A DNA stretch of 64,000 nt from Eubacteriaceae bacterium (GTDB lineage: Bacteria; Bacillota; Clostridia; Lachnospirales; Lachnospiraceae): positions 27,855-91,854 of the forward strand of contig CABIWJ010000010.1 in NCBI GenBank assembly GCA_902362455.1, given 5' to 3'. The number at the start of each line of letters is the position of its first letter. Position 1 is the stretch's first letter. A program made the position numbers and the translations under genes. The notes beneath the pieces were generated by a model. It had not been told where the DNA came from and did not search any database. It saw only the letters and a list, made by a program, of their open reading frames with translations. Positions 17,708-26,088 of this stretch are shown piece by piece.

Positions 17708-18415
17708 TTATTGCTTCTTTACAGTAAATATGCCAACCCATGTGAAATTGATTATAACACCTCTAGAACCATTTTTTGCATCAATTCGCGTAGCAATTAA
17801 TCCAAAATACCCAGCTCCAACCGCTGAGAGTCCGCTTATCAATGCTGACACTGCCGCTGACCCCTTTGAAATCAGCCCTTCCGGTGCCAAGGCGGCAGCA
17901 GCAGTATATGATGCAGTTCCTCCTGATACCATCCACGCAGAATTGCTTATTGTATTAAATGTGCTTACTATTTTCTTAGCACTCTTCTTGCTTGCATATC
18001 TTTTGATTCCCCACCATTTAACTACAACTTTATCAACATTTCCTCCCTGAATAGCTAAATCTTCATTTATTTCATATACTGTTCCGTTATCTGTCACGTC
18101 ATATTCTTCAGTTTGTAATAAATCATTAACTTGTTCCATCCCGGCTAAAATTGCCTCATAGTTTTCCTGACCAATCTTATCTATTTCCTTTTGAGAGATT
18201 TCAAGCACAAATTGACCGTTTACAACCTCAACATCATCATCCAACTCATCAATTAACTCATCAAAAGTTATACCATATTCCTCTTGCTCATAATGATTCT
18301 GCGCATATTCTCCTGAATCTGCATACACGGACACATTAATATTACTAACTGTTATTGCCATTGCTAGAGTAATTGCTATAATTTTTGTCACTTTATTCAA
18401 TAATATCTTCTTCAT
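17708..18415 (-). CDS. Secreted bacteriocin-like protein of unknown family
   Basis: A 235-aa precursor with a clear signal peptide (hydrophobic about 10-27, cleavage near VYADS), an acidic pro-like region (about 40-120) and a C-terminal module beginning VVVKWWGIKRYASKKSAKK, followed by a Gly/Ala/Ser-rich hydrophobic stretch and ending GVIINFTWVGIFTV. This basic-then-glycine/alanine-rich pattern occurs in many secreted Firmicute proteins suspected of being bacteriocins or membrane-active peptides; I recognise the pattern but not a named family. Its neighbours, a membrane subtilase and a two-component system, support a regulated, processed product. AGAGG precedes the ATG. Confidence 0.65.
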   Translation of the reverse strand: MKKILLNKVTKIIAITLAMAITVSNINVSVYADSGEYAQNHYEQEEYGITFDELIDELDDDVEVVNGQFVLEISQKEIDKIGQENYEAILAGMEQVNDLLQTEEYDVTDNGTVYEINEDLAIQGGNVDKVVVKWWGIKRYASKKSAKKIVSTFNTISNSAWMVSGGTASYTAAAALAPEGLISKGSAAVSALISGLSAVGAGYFGLIATRIDAKNGSRGVIINFTWVGIFTVKKQ

Positions 18416-18574
18416 GTAAAAACCTCTTTCTTTTTCTAATAGAGTACTTATTAAATGTTCTTTAATTTAATAGATACATTTGCTATGTATAAAATACAAA
18501 TTTTTTAATGTTTCGAAACGCTTATTACTATATTTCTTTATCATTACAAATTCAATAAATTTTACACAAACGTT

Positions 18575-18600
18575 AAAAAAAACGACATAAACGTCGTTTT
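18575..18600 (-). terminator. Terminator after island response regulator
   Basis: On the minus strand AAAACGAC-GTTTAT-GTCGTTTT followed by further T residues, just past the regulator stop. The kinase/regulator and the secreted protein/protease are therefore likely separate transcripts. Confidence 0.75.
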
Positions 18601-18602
18601 TT

Positions 18603-19301
18603 TTACATAGATGCAAACTTTTTCTTTGCTGCAATATATCTTTTTTTCGTCTCCGTGTATTTCCTAACACTAATATATGCCTTCTTACCCTTCACAAAAT
18701 ATGCAAACTCTTTATCTAAATGTTCCACACAATTCAAATTAATTAGAAAAGATTTATGACACTTGAAAAAACCATACTCTTCCAGTTTTGTTTCCAAATC
18801 ATTAATCTTCTCACTGCATTCATAACATCTGTCAATTGTATTAATAACACAGCCTCTTTTATTGGTTTCTATAAATAGAATATCATTAACCAAAATATTT
18901 TTTGTATCATTTCCATTTGTTCCCGTCAATGAGAAACTGTTTTTTCGATTAATCTCTCTTACTTTTTCAAAAGCTTCTTTTAATTCCTCTTTCATTTTTG
19001 TTTTATCCACATACCGGAATGCATCCACCAGATAACCTTTTCTTGCACAATTCAGATGCGTTGTCAAAATTATAATGATGCTTTCCGAATATTGTTCTTT
19101 ATAATTCATTATAGTTTCAAAGCCATCCATTTCCGGCATGTCAACATCCATTAATACTACATTATATTCTCCGTTATTTTTGATAAATTCTACACCTGAT
19201 TCAAAAGTATCTATTTTATCCGTTTTCTCTGTATAGCCTTTTACAACATCTGAAGCCAAATTCCTCCATTTTACTTCATCATCAACAATTGCTATTTTCA
19301 T
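18603..19301 (-). CDS. LytTR-family response regulator (AgrA-like), island copy
   Basis: A 232-aa regulator: receiver domain with IAIVDDE, phosphoacceptor in VVLMDVDMPEMDG and the conserved Lys in YVDKTKM, then a LytTR DNA-binding domain (IETNKRGCVINT, FFKCHKSFLINLNCVEHLDK). Such regulators bind pairs of short direct repeats upstream of target promoters. The start is the ATG at 19301, four bases-plus after the kinase stop with AAAGGG upstream; the longer frame would overlap the kinase. Likely target is the adjacent secreted protein/protease pair. Confidence 0.92.
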   Translation of the reverse strand: MKIAIVDDEVKWRNLASDVVKGYTEKTDKIDTFESGVEFIKNNGEYNVVLMDVDMPEMDGFETIMNYKEQYSESIIIILTTHLNCARKGYLVDAFRYVDKTKMKEELKEAFEKVREINRKNSFSLTGTNGNDTKNILVNDILFIETNKRGCVINTIDRCYECSEKINDLETKLEEYGFFKCHKSFLINLNCVEHLDKEFAYFVKGKKAYISVRKYTETKKRYIAAKKKFASM

Positions 19302-19305
19302 TTTT

Positions 19306-20604
19306 CTATGCCCTTTCTTCATTTTTTAACGTTATGGAAATTATAAACTTATCATCCACAATTTCTATATCCATCAATCCTTTGCAATCCACAACGCTAT
19401 CCTCTACATTTTTCATCCCCCATCCATGATATTCTTTTTCACTTTTCGTTGTCTGCAATCTGTTCTTATCCAGTTTATCGTTAATACAATAGTAATTACC
19501 TATTTCTACAATTATTTCTTTTATCGTATATCGGCATATCACCCATATTTCCCTTTTCGTTGTTTTATCTGCTGCCTCTATTGCATTGCTCAACAAATTA
19601 AAAAATATTGTGCATAAATTGTAAGCACTAATATTACACTGTGAAGGAAAATGCCCGGCTACATTTATTTTTATATTTTTACTCTTTGCTTCTACAAAAG
19701 CTTTATTTAGAACAGCATTAACGATATCATTTCCTACATTAATGTTGCTCCCCAGATTATCTACTTTTCCAATAATATCCTGAAAATACTCCTCAAACTC
19801 TTGGTCTCTTCCTTCTTGCTTTAATTTATTTAAGAAATAAAGATGTCCTCTGATATCATGTCTGAATTTTTTTGTTTCCTTTTCTCTCTCATTCAGATAT
19901 TCATACTGTTTTACCTGTTCCTCAAGATACTGTTTAATAATTAATTCTTTTTCTTTGTGTATATTTCTTGAAACCAACAGTAATATTACACATGCCATTT
20001 GTATCAATAGTCCTATGGTTACCGATATGTATATAATGATATATGCAATTTTATTTTGATATGCAATTTCCTCAAGAGTGACACGGGTCATCAACGCTAA
20101 TATGCAGAAATCTGCAAATAAATTTAATGTAAAAAGAGCCAGATACTTTATATGAACCTTTCTTATGCCTTCATCTGTTATTCTTCTTAAAAGTATACTT
20201 ACCATACTAATAAAACTCAATGATAACAATGCCGCAAAAAGATTTTCTAAAGAATCATTATTATAATTCATGACTGCGCTTGCTATATCTACCAGTAAAA
20301 TTGACAACATGTCAAGTATTTCTACAATAACAGATACCCATATAGCACATACAATTATTTTCTTATTATTTTCTTCATAACATATTTGCATGATTATTAC
20401 AACGCATAACAAATAGATTATTAATGCGATTGTCTGGTTTTTTATCACACTAATAATCAGTGAAACAACAACGGATACTATCAGTATTTTTAGATACCTA
20501 TATTTATCACCTGTTTTTTCTCTTAACTTCAAATAAACTTTACATATCAACACTATTCCTAGTATATGTAAAATATCAGTAATGACTTTACAAAGTATAC
20601 TCAT
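19306..20604 (-). CDS. GHKL sensor histidine kinase (AgrC-like), island copy
   Basis: A 432-aa protein with about six N-terminal membrane helices, a coiled linker, the phospho-acceptor box FRHDIRGHLYFLNKL, the N box NLLSNAIEAA and the G box GWGMKNVEDSV. This matches the HPK10 class, which senses cyclic or linear peptides. There is no agrB or agrD in the island, so the kinase either responds to a peptide made elsewhere (the chromosomal agrBD lies only 5 kb away) or to the island's own secreted product. Paired with the LytTR regulator in one operon. Confidence 0.92.
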   Translation of the reverse strand: MSILCKVITDILHILGIVLICKVYLKLREKTGDKYRYLKILIVSVVVSLIISVIKNQTIALIIYLLCVVIIMQICYEENNKKIIVCAIWVSVIVEILDMLSILLVDIASAVMNYNNDSLENLFAALLSLSFISMVSILLRRITDEGIRKVHIKYLALFTLNLFADFCILALMTRVTLEEIAYQNKIAYIIIYISVTIGLLIQMACVILLLVSRNIHKEKELIIKQYLEEQVKQYEYLNEREKETKKFRHDIRGHLYFLNKLKQEGRDQEFEEYFQDIIGKVDNLGSNINVGNDIVNAVLNKAFVEAKSKNIKINVAGHFPSQCNISAYNLCTIFFNLLSNAIEAADKTTKREIWVICRYTIKEIIVEIGNYYCINDKLDKNRLQTTKSEKEYHGWGMKNVEDSVVDCKGLMDIEIVDDKFIISITLKNEERA

Positions 20605-20611
20605 TATTCCT

Positions 20612-20663
20612 CCCAGATTGTAAAATATAATATATAATTATAGCATATTTTATGCAATCTGGG
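20612..20663 (-). promoter_or_regulatory. Inverted repeat in leader of island kinase abutting its ribosome-binding site
   Basis: On the minus strand CCCAGATTG pairs with CAATCTGGG about 34 bases later; the 3' arm runs directly into GGGAGG, the ribosome-binding site of the kinase. A TATAAT lies within the loop. It could be an operator for a dimeric regulator or a translation-control hairpin. The rest of 20664-20820 shows no gene. Confidence 0.5.
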
Positions 20664-20820
20664 AAATTTATGGTTATTTGCTTAAAACCAACTAAAAAAC
20701 CACTTATACCATCTTCCAAACAAAGGTAAATCCTTTCCGTATATACTTTTGTATTGCCCGGACAACTGATAGGATACCTTTTTTATTTTTTCTGTAAATA
20801 GTTTTTGCACCAACGTTGAT

Positions 20821-22323
20821 TTATTTTACATAAACGTTTGATAAGTTCATTATATCTTCTTCAATTTTTTCTTTCTCCGCTCTTGCAACCACTTTTCCTT
20901 CCAGTAACTCATCCATTTCTTTCATAGTTACATCAAACAACTCTGCATCAAATTCTTTACCGTAAATATCCGTAAGCTCGACTCTTGCCTGCGTATTCAT
21001 CTCCGATCGGATTTTATAACGTTCTTCTGAAACTTTTTCTGTATCCTCCGGCTCAACTTTATCCTTTGCAATATCATATTCCGGATATGCAATAGCCTGA
21101 TTCCTTTCAATCTTATCTGCCATCTTTTCCAGTCTTAATATTACATTGCCATACCGCTCTTTATTTTCGATACATTCTTCCATTTCATACATGGAATACA
21201 TCTTATAAAATTGTGGCAAATCCCTTAACTGTCTGTCTATCTGATAAAGCTCCATCTGAACTTCTCTTAACGCTTTCCCTGCCTGTTCCTTGCGTTTTTC
21301 CTTTTCCTTTCTGGCATTAACCACCGTTTCATAGGAACGCTTTTCTTCGTTTAATCGTTCTCTCTTTCTAATCAGGTCGTATGCTCTTTTAATAACATCC
21401 ATATCCTTTGGAACAAATTTTCGGAACTGTTCAATCTTTTTATCATTATCCTTTTCTGAATACATAATGCACAAAAGATTTTTTCTTAACTGTTCCAGAT
21501 TTCTTGCAACTTTGATGACTTTATCCTTAACACTTTGTGCCAACTGCTTTGCTTCTTCCTTGAGTTTTAAAATCCCTTCATTGCAGAACCGAATCATCTT
21601 ATTAACCATTTTGATGTGTCTGTTGGCTTCCCCTCTGTCAGTTTTAATGTTCTTTTTCTCCATCTGGGATGCCACAGTTCCCAAATGCTTTGTCGGTAAA
21701 ATTTCAAGTCCCTGCCGTTCATAAGAACGGTGGTCTATCCTCTCATCATGTCCTGACTTTTCAAGATATTTGTTACACTCCGCCCAGCTCATCCTCCATT
21801 TTTCAACGTTCCCCCTGTCATTCCAGTCCGTTGTCGGAACGGATTTGCATTTATACTGACGTTTCTTTTTGTCATAAATTTTCTCTCCATTCTCATCAAG
21901 AATGTACTCTTTTTTCTGCTTACTTTCCCAACTTCTATCTTCATTAAACGGTCGGACTGTAAGCATGATATGAGCATGGGGATTACCGTCACCCTTATCA
22001 TAAAAACAGATATCTGCAATCATTCCCTTGTCTACAAAGTTGCTATTGCAGAACTCATTTACAAGATTATACCCTTCCCTGAATTTCAGTTCTTTTGGTA
22101 TCGAAACCTCTATTTCTCTTGCAAGTTGTGCGTTCTTTGCTTTTTCAACTTTTTCAACGGCATTCCACAATCGGGAACGGTTATAATATTGAATTGGAGC
22201 ATTCCTTGATAATAAAATCTCTGTCATCACTACACCACGTTTTTTTGTGTAATCGTGAGTGATGCCATCGTAGTCACTGGTCATTTTTTCACTGCTTCTG
22301 TATGCAGCGGCTACAACGGCAGA
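20821..22323 (-). pseudogene. mobL: MobA/MobL-family relaxase, N-terminally truncated
   Basis: Relaxase of mobilisable elements, which nicks the origin of transfer. The metal-binding HUH box is visible in GNPHAHIMLTVRPF, preceded by RSRLWNAVEKVEKAKNAQLARE and followed by TTDWNDRGNVEKWR and IDHRSYERQGLE. Before the first ATG (22284) the frame still reads SAVVAAAYRSSEK, the family segment carrying the nucleophilic Tyr, but the preceding 20-30 residues are gone: an in-frame TGA at 22336-22338 and foreign integrase sequence replace them. A C-terminal coiled-coil extension is intact. The missing N-terminus, including the initiation site, argues that it is inactive or expressed only as a shortened protein from 22284, which lacks the Tyr segment. 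Confidence 0.85.
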
Positions 22324-22330
22324 TAGCAGC

Positions 22331-22525
22331 CATTTTCATTTCCATTGTTTGAGACATACTTATGCGACTACTTTAGTGACAGCAGGAGCAAATGTGAAGG
22401 AAGTACAGGAGTTATTAGGACATTCTGATATTAAGATTACGCTGAATACTTATTCTCATGTAACAAGACAGACGAGAAAACGAGCTGTCGGAATCTTTGA
22501 AAATGCAATTCATGGAGTGGGATAA
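22331..22525 (+). pseudogene. int: C-terminal fragment of island tyrosine integrase
   Basis: Sixty-four codons without a start encode the end of a tyrosine recombinase: CLRHTYATTLVTAGANVKEV, LLGHSDIKITLNTYSHV, with the catalytic Arg, His and nucleophilic Tyr. The upstream two thirds of the gene are missing and the reading frame collides head-on with the truncated relaxase at about 22324-22340. Its place beside tRNA-Lys fits the integrase that created the insertion. Confidence 0.9.
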
Positions 22526-22840
22526 GAAAAAATTTTGAAAATTAAATCACACTGAATAGAGCATAGATAAAGGGCTTGCCCACAGATTTGTATGCAAATT
22601 TGTGGGCAAAATCGGATATAGACAATATGTGAACAAAAATGAGAGTTAATTTATTTTAATCTAAAATCTCGCAAAAGAGGCTAAAAAGTAGTGAGAAACA
22701 ATCCATGAGAACGACAAGCTCGAATCCGCTTCGCTTCTTCTCGCTTCTGCGGCATTCGCCGCATTTAAAGGGAAAACAAGCAGTCGCCTGGTGAACAAGT
22801 TCCTCGTTCGACACTCATTTCCCCTTATCCTTCTCATTAC
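22526..22840. other. Right end of island, non-coding with inverted repeat
   Basis: Contains a strong inverted repeat at 22576-22609 (TTGCCCACA...TGTGGGCAA) that may end integrase transcription, and a GC-richer stretch at 22725-22790 with small repeats of CTTC/CTCG and GCGGCATTCGCCGC. No coding sequence seen; plausible integrase/excisionase arm-binding or transfer-origin remnant, unproven. Confidence 0.45.
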
Positions 22841-22929
22841 AACACAAAAAAAGCACCTGCCCCGGAAGTCGAGCTTCCAAAACTGGTACTTCTAGTGCGC
22901 CTCCAGGGGTTCGAACCCTGGACACCCTG
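22841..22929. repeat. Right 89-bp direct repeat (attachment site in tRNA-Lys)
   Basis: Identical to 15737-15825. Here it forms the 3' part of the intact tRNA-Lys gene and its terminator, supplied or restored by the integrating element. The repeat ends inside the anticodon arm, the usual crossover region for tyrosine integrases. Confidence 0.93.
22845..22890 (-). terminator. Terminator of tRNA-Lys
   Basis: On the minus strand AGTACC pairs with GGTGCT around an inner GGAAG-CTTCC hairpin, followed by seven T. Duplicated in the left repeat at 15741-15786. Confidence 0.75.
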
Positions 22930-22968
22930 ATTAAGAGTCAGGTGCTCTACCAACTGAGCTAGAAGCGC
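22896..22968 (-). tRNA. tRNA-Lys (anticodon CTT)
   Basis: A 73-base cloverleaf on the minus strand: acceptor GCGCTTC with GAGGCGC, D arm AGCTCAGTTGGTAGAGC, anticodon stem CCTGA/TCAGG with loop CTCTTAA (CTT, reading AAG), and T arm CCAGG-GTTCGAA-CCTGG with one extra pair. The discriminator is A and CCA is not encoded. Integration site of the 7.1-kb island; the gene remains intact. Confidence 0.96.
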
Positions 22969-22987
22969 ATTTTTTAACGCGAAGTTT

Positions 22988-23016
22988 ATTATATCTTAAC
23001 ATTAATAAAAAAGCAA
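22988..23016 (-). promoter_or_regulatory. Promoter of tRNA-Lys
   Basis: On the minus strand TTGCTT, 17-base spacer, TATAAT, placing the start site about 12 bases before the tRNA 5' end. Confidence 0.8.
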
Positions 23017-23077
23017 GTACTTTTTGTGAAAAAAATGAAAAATTTCAAAAAATTTCATATAGTACAAATACAATATA

Positions 23078-23791
23078 TTAATTCTGTATTCTTTCATCAA
23101 TATAATAGTCAACTTCAGGTTTATAGACTCGACCCACAGGTAGTGCCACACCATTTATATGTAGATATCGGGTGGTTTTGTCATAGCTGGTTATAAATGA
23201 TTTGTTAACAATATATTTTTTATGGATTTGTAAAAAGGAAGAATCTAAAATATCAGTTAAATCAGCTATGCAGTGGCGGATATAGTGAAAATCACCATCA
23301 ACGGTATGAAACATAACACCATGATTATATGATTCTGCATAAATCAGCTTCTCAAAATAGATTACAATATAAACACCATTAAAATCCTTAATAGTAATGG
23401 ATTTTGCAGAAGGTGCCTTAGGTGCAGACAAGTCATCAAGTGTTTTGAAAATAGCTGATTTTGAATATGGTTTCAATATATAATCAAAGCAGTGAATAGT
23501 ATTTACGGCATTATATATTTTATCCTTATACCCTGTTATAAATAGTATAGGTGTTGATTGATATAAAGGATTAGCTCGTATTGATTCAGCAAGAATTAAT
23601 CCATCAGTTTCCGGTTCTTTTGTAAATTCAATATCAAGAAAAAATATATCTATCGTATTATTTGTAAATAAAGAAGTAGCAATTATAGTATCATTAGCAA
23701 TGAAAAAATTCCATGAAGAATTATATTCTGAAATTATCATTTTCAATGCTTCTGCCTGTAAATTATCATCTTCTACTATTAAAATATTCAT
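23078..23791 (-). CDS. agrA: LytTR-family response regulator of chromosomal agr locus
   Basis: A 237-aa AgrA-type regulator: receiver with ILIVEDD, phosphoacceptor in IFFLDIEF and conserved Lys in DYILKPYS, then LytTR domain (LIYAESYNHGVMF, FLQIHKKYIVNKSFI). Start at 23791 has GGAGATT. It is transcribed toward the tRNA, away from agrB, after the kinase gene with a 120-base AT-rich gap. The paired GTTCAGGGCA boxes upstream of agrB and agrD are its expected binding sites, which would make the whole locus autoinducing. Confidence 0.9.
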   Translation of the reverse strand: MNILIVEDDNLQAEALKMIISEYNSSWNFFIANDTIIATSLFTNNTIDIFFLDIEFTKEPETDGLILAESIRANPLYQSTPILFITGYKDKIYNAVNTIHCFDYILKPYSKSAIFKTLDDLSAPKAPSAKSITIKDFNGVYIVIYFEKLIYAESYNHGVMFHTVDGDFHYIRHCIADLTDILDSSFLQIHKKYIVNKSFITSYDKTTRYLHINGVALPVGRVYKPEVDYYIDERIQN

Positions 23792-23911
23792 ATTAATCTC
23801 CATTTCCTCAATACAATGCATCTTTAATATAAATGAGTAAGCAATAAATAATCCTATTGATATTATTTCAGCCCCATTTCATAGTTGTATAGTACATATG
23901 ATAAATCGATA

Positions 23912-25189
23912 TTATACAACAATAGTAAATTTAATATATTGTTTATGTTCAAGAATTTCATTATCCAGAGTTATTGTTCCATTGTATTCGTCAAGTGCAT
24001 TTTTCAGGTTAAATAGCCCGTAACCATGAGAGTTTACATCCATATTTTTCGTAGTGTAGCCCTTTTTAAAGAAATTTTTCACAATCTCCGGAGTAACAGC
24101 TGGTCCGGGATTAGATATTGAGAAATTAAGCTTATTATTACTACAGTTAATATCTATATAAATTATATCATTAGTATATGAATTTTCAATTGCGTTGTCA
24201 ATTAATATACCTAATAATTCGACAAGAACGTACTCGGGTACAATAGTAATAATATTAAAGTTATGTATATTATAAGAAATATTAATTTGCTTAGCAACCG
24301 CTTTAAGGTGTTCGGTATAAATAAATCCGGCAATTAATTTAAGATTAAAATCCAATAGAAAATATGGAGTATTTTCATTAGATAAAACAGAGATATTTTT
24401 GAGAATCTCTGATTTTAGTTCATCAGGATTATCGCATGTAAGAGCAAGGGAATTAAGTGCATTTAAGTCATTTTTATATTGATGTTGTCTGGCACGTACC
24501 TGGTCAACTAATTTATCAATTACGGGTAAATATTCATTATATTGTCTGATAATCTGCTCCTGGACAATAATCTTATGTTTTGAGTTGATTAAAGCAATAT
24601 TAAAAAGTACAGCTATAACAACATAGAAAAATATAAGTGGATAATAAGCAATTGTTAGTTTTAAATCGACCTTCGAAACCGTAATAACAACAAATAAAGC
24701 AATGAAAATATTAAGAATTACAGCATTAAACCAAAAATCCCTTTTTAGGATAAATTGGTAAATAGGACTAAAATCAAGAAAATGAGTTGCTGCTAAAATA
24801 ATTATCAATGAAGCAATATTACCGAAAATCATTGTCGAACTATTAGAAATATCCGTTAACAGAAATCCAAAAGGGACAATTAGAAATGCTCCTAATATAG
24901 CAAACATTGAATACGAAATAATAACAAGATATAGCGTTTGCAAAAATTTCTTCCTGTATATTACATATATAATCAGAAATAAAAATGGAATAGTAAAGAT
25001 TCTTGAAATAAATGTATTAGTAAAATATTCAATTAGTACATATGACTGAAAAGATAATGAAAATAAAATTAATTTAGAAATATTAAAATGTATATGTTCC
25101 TTTGCCATATTTGAAATTAATAAACAAAAGCAGATGATTTCTATAATAATATTAAATTCGTTAAAAATTATATCAGTAAACATTTCCAT
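23912..25189 (-). CDS. agrC: GHKL sensor histidine kinase of chromosomal agr locus (AgrC-like)
   Basis: About 425 aa; six hydrophobic segments in the N-terminal 210 residues, then the phosphoacceptor region RARQHQYKNDLNALNSL, N box ELLGILIDNAIENS and G-box GYGLFNLKNALDEY. This is the HPK10 architecture used to sense AgrD-derived cyclic peptides. The chosen ATG at 25189 follows GGGAGGT by 12 bases; the open frame runs further upstream without a ribosome-binding site. It is divergent from agrB, with the operator boxes in the shared intergenic region. Confidence 0.88.
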   Translation of the reverse strand: MEMFTDIIFNEFNIIIEIICFCLLISNMAKEHIHFNISKLILFSLSFQSYVLIEYFTNTFISRIFTIPFLFLIIYVIYRKKFLQTLYLVIISYSMFAILGAFLIVPFGFLLTDISNSSTMIFGNIASLIIILAATHFLDFSPIYQFILKRDFWFNAVILNIFIALFVVITVSKVDLKLTIAYYPLIFFYVVIAVLFNIALINSKHKIIVQEQIIRQYNEYLPVIDKLVDQVRARQHQYKNDLNALNSLALTCDNPDELKSEILKNISVLSNENTPYFLLDFNLKLIAGFIYTEHLKAVAKQINISYNIHNFNIITIVPEYVLVELLGILIDNAIENSYTNDIIYIDINCSNNKLNFSISNPGPAVTPEIVKNFFKKGYTTKNMDVNSHGYGLFNLKNALDEYNGTITLDNEILEHKQYIKFTIVV

Positions 25190-25309
25190 TAAGCAAAATA
25201 CCTCCCTGAAACCATATTGAGAATCAATAATGTAAAAAATTGATAATGTATTAAGATTAACCAATAGTATATTCGATTTTAAAAGACAGGTCAAATCTAA
25301 AAAGTTGTC

Positions 25310-25340
25310 GTTCAGGGCATGAGAATTGCAGTTCAGGGCA
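25310..25340 (+). promoter_or_regulatory. Paired LytTR-type boxes upstream of agrB
   Basis: Two exact GTTCAGGGCA repeats begin at 25310 and 25331, 21 bases apart (two helical turns), the arrangement bound by LytTR regulators such as AgrA, ComE and BlpR. They lie about 50-80 bases before agrB with AT-rich TATAGAAT-like sequence between. The same pair recurs at 26102. Confidence 0.8.
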
Positions 25341-25392
25341 GATTGATGTCAAAATATAGAATTTTAGAAAAAATTATGTTATTAGTAAGGGT

Positions 25393-26025
25393 ATGATGAA
25401 TAGAATAAACAGACATATTACGGACAACTATATAAGGAAAATTAAAGCATCGAAAAAAACATCGAAAGATGCGAAAGAGATGACTGATATTGACTACGAA
25501 AGAATATCATTTGGACTTAGCATATTGCTTAGTAAGGTAGAAGAAACATTACTTATAGGAGTATTTTTTGCTATAAGAGGAAGTCTTAAGGAATTAATTA
25601 TTTCAATGATTGTGCTAAAGGCAATAAGGCTGTATGCAGGTGGGATTCATATGAAGAAAGAATATCAGTGTTTTATAGTTACATTCATATATTTCTATAG
25701 TGTAATTTTTCTGTCAGAAAAAATATATCTATCATCAGAACTAAGTATTATATTACAGGCATTTTCGTATATGGCAGTTTTAATTCATACACCAATTGAG
25801 TCGAGATTAAGACATATAACGGATAAAAAGAAGATTATTCTGCTAAAAATTAAAGTGACAATCAGCTTTATACTAATCTGGATATCAGAGATTATTTTGA
25901 TGAAATACAGTAATCTTATAAGCTGGTCATTAATCCTTATATTAGTGGAAAATATTGCGTATGAGTGCATAAAACTGTTTAGAGATGTGAAGAAAAAGGA
26001 GGCTACTTATGAAAAAGAACTATGA
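25393..26025 (+). CDS. agrB: AgrB peptide-processing membrane protease
   Basis: A 210-aa membrane cysteine protease that cleaves and cyclises AgrD. The conserved RLYAGGIHMKKEYQC carries the catalytic His and Cys at the expected seven-residue spacing, flanked by four to six membrane helices. Start ATG at 25393 or 25396, after AAGGG. Its normal partner agrD is not adjacent: an abortive 13-codon frame sits at its 3' end and the real agrD candidate lies 340 bases on, behind a duplicated promoter. Confidence 0.93.
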   Translation: MMNRINRHITDNYIRKIKASKKTSKDAKEMTDIDYERISFGLSILLSKVEETLLIGVFFAIRGSLKELIISMIVLKAIRLYAGGIHMKKEYQCFIVTFIYFYSVIFLSEKIYLSSELSIILQAFSYMAVLIHTPIESRLRHITDKKKIILLKIKVTISFILIWISEIILMKYSNLISWSLILILVENIAYECIKLFRDVKKKEATYEKEL

Positions 26026-26050
26026 AAAATTATTAGGCAAATGTTATTAG
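26009..26050 (+). pseudogene. Vestigial 13-codon frame overlapping the agrB end
   Basis: An ATG with excellent ribosome-binding site (AAAGGAGG) overlaps the end of agrB but stops after MKKNYEKLLGKCY. Its DNA closely matches the start of the secreted-protein gene at 26536 (including AATGTTATTAGCTGTTTTGA), but frameshifted after codon 10. It is the decayed beginning of a duplicate of that gene. Confidence 0.75.
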
Positions 26051-26088
26051 CTGTTTTGATGGTATGAGGTAAATAAAAGTTATAAAAA

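Larger units (their letters stand above)
15737..22929. mobile_element. 7.1-kb decayed integrative island in tRNA-Lys(CTT)
   Basis: Two 89-bp direct repeats 7,104 bases apart enclose a transposase remnant, a subtilase, a secreted bacteriocin-like protein, a LytTR regulator, a GHKL kinase, a relaxase lacking its N-terminus and the C-terminal end of a tyrosine integrase. The intact tRNA-Lys lies at the right, with the integrase remnant next to it, the usual layout of tRNA-targeted integrative elements. No replication initiator or conjugation genes remain, and both mobility genes are broken, so the element is now fixed unless helped by another integrase. Confidence 0.9.

Noticed and set aside
22845..22896. 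Encoded CCA end of tRNA-Lys
   Set aside because: The bases after the discriminator are CTAGAAG on the tRNA strand, so CCA must be added enzymatically.
26009..26050. AgrD candidate directly after agrB
   Set aside because: Thirteen codons only, no core or acidic tail, and its DNA is a decayed copy of the downstream secreted-gene start.
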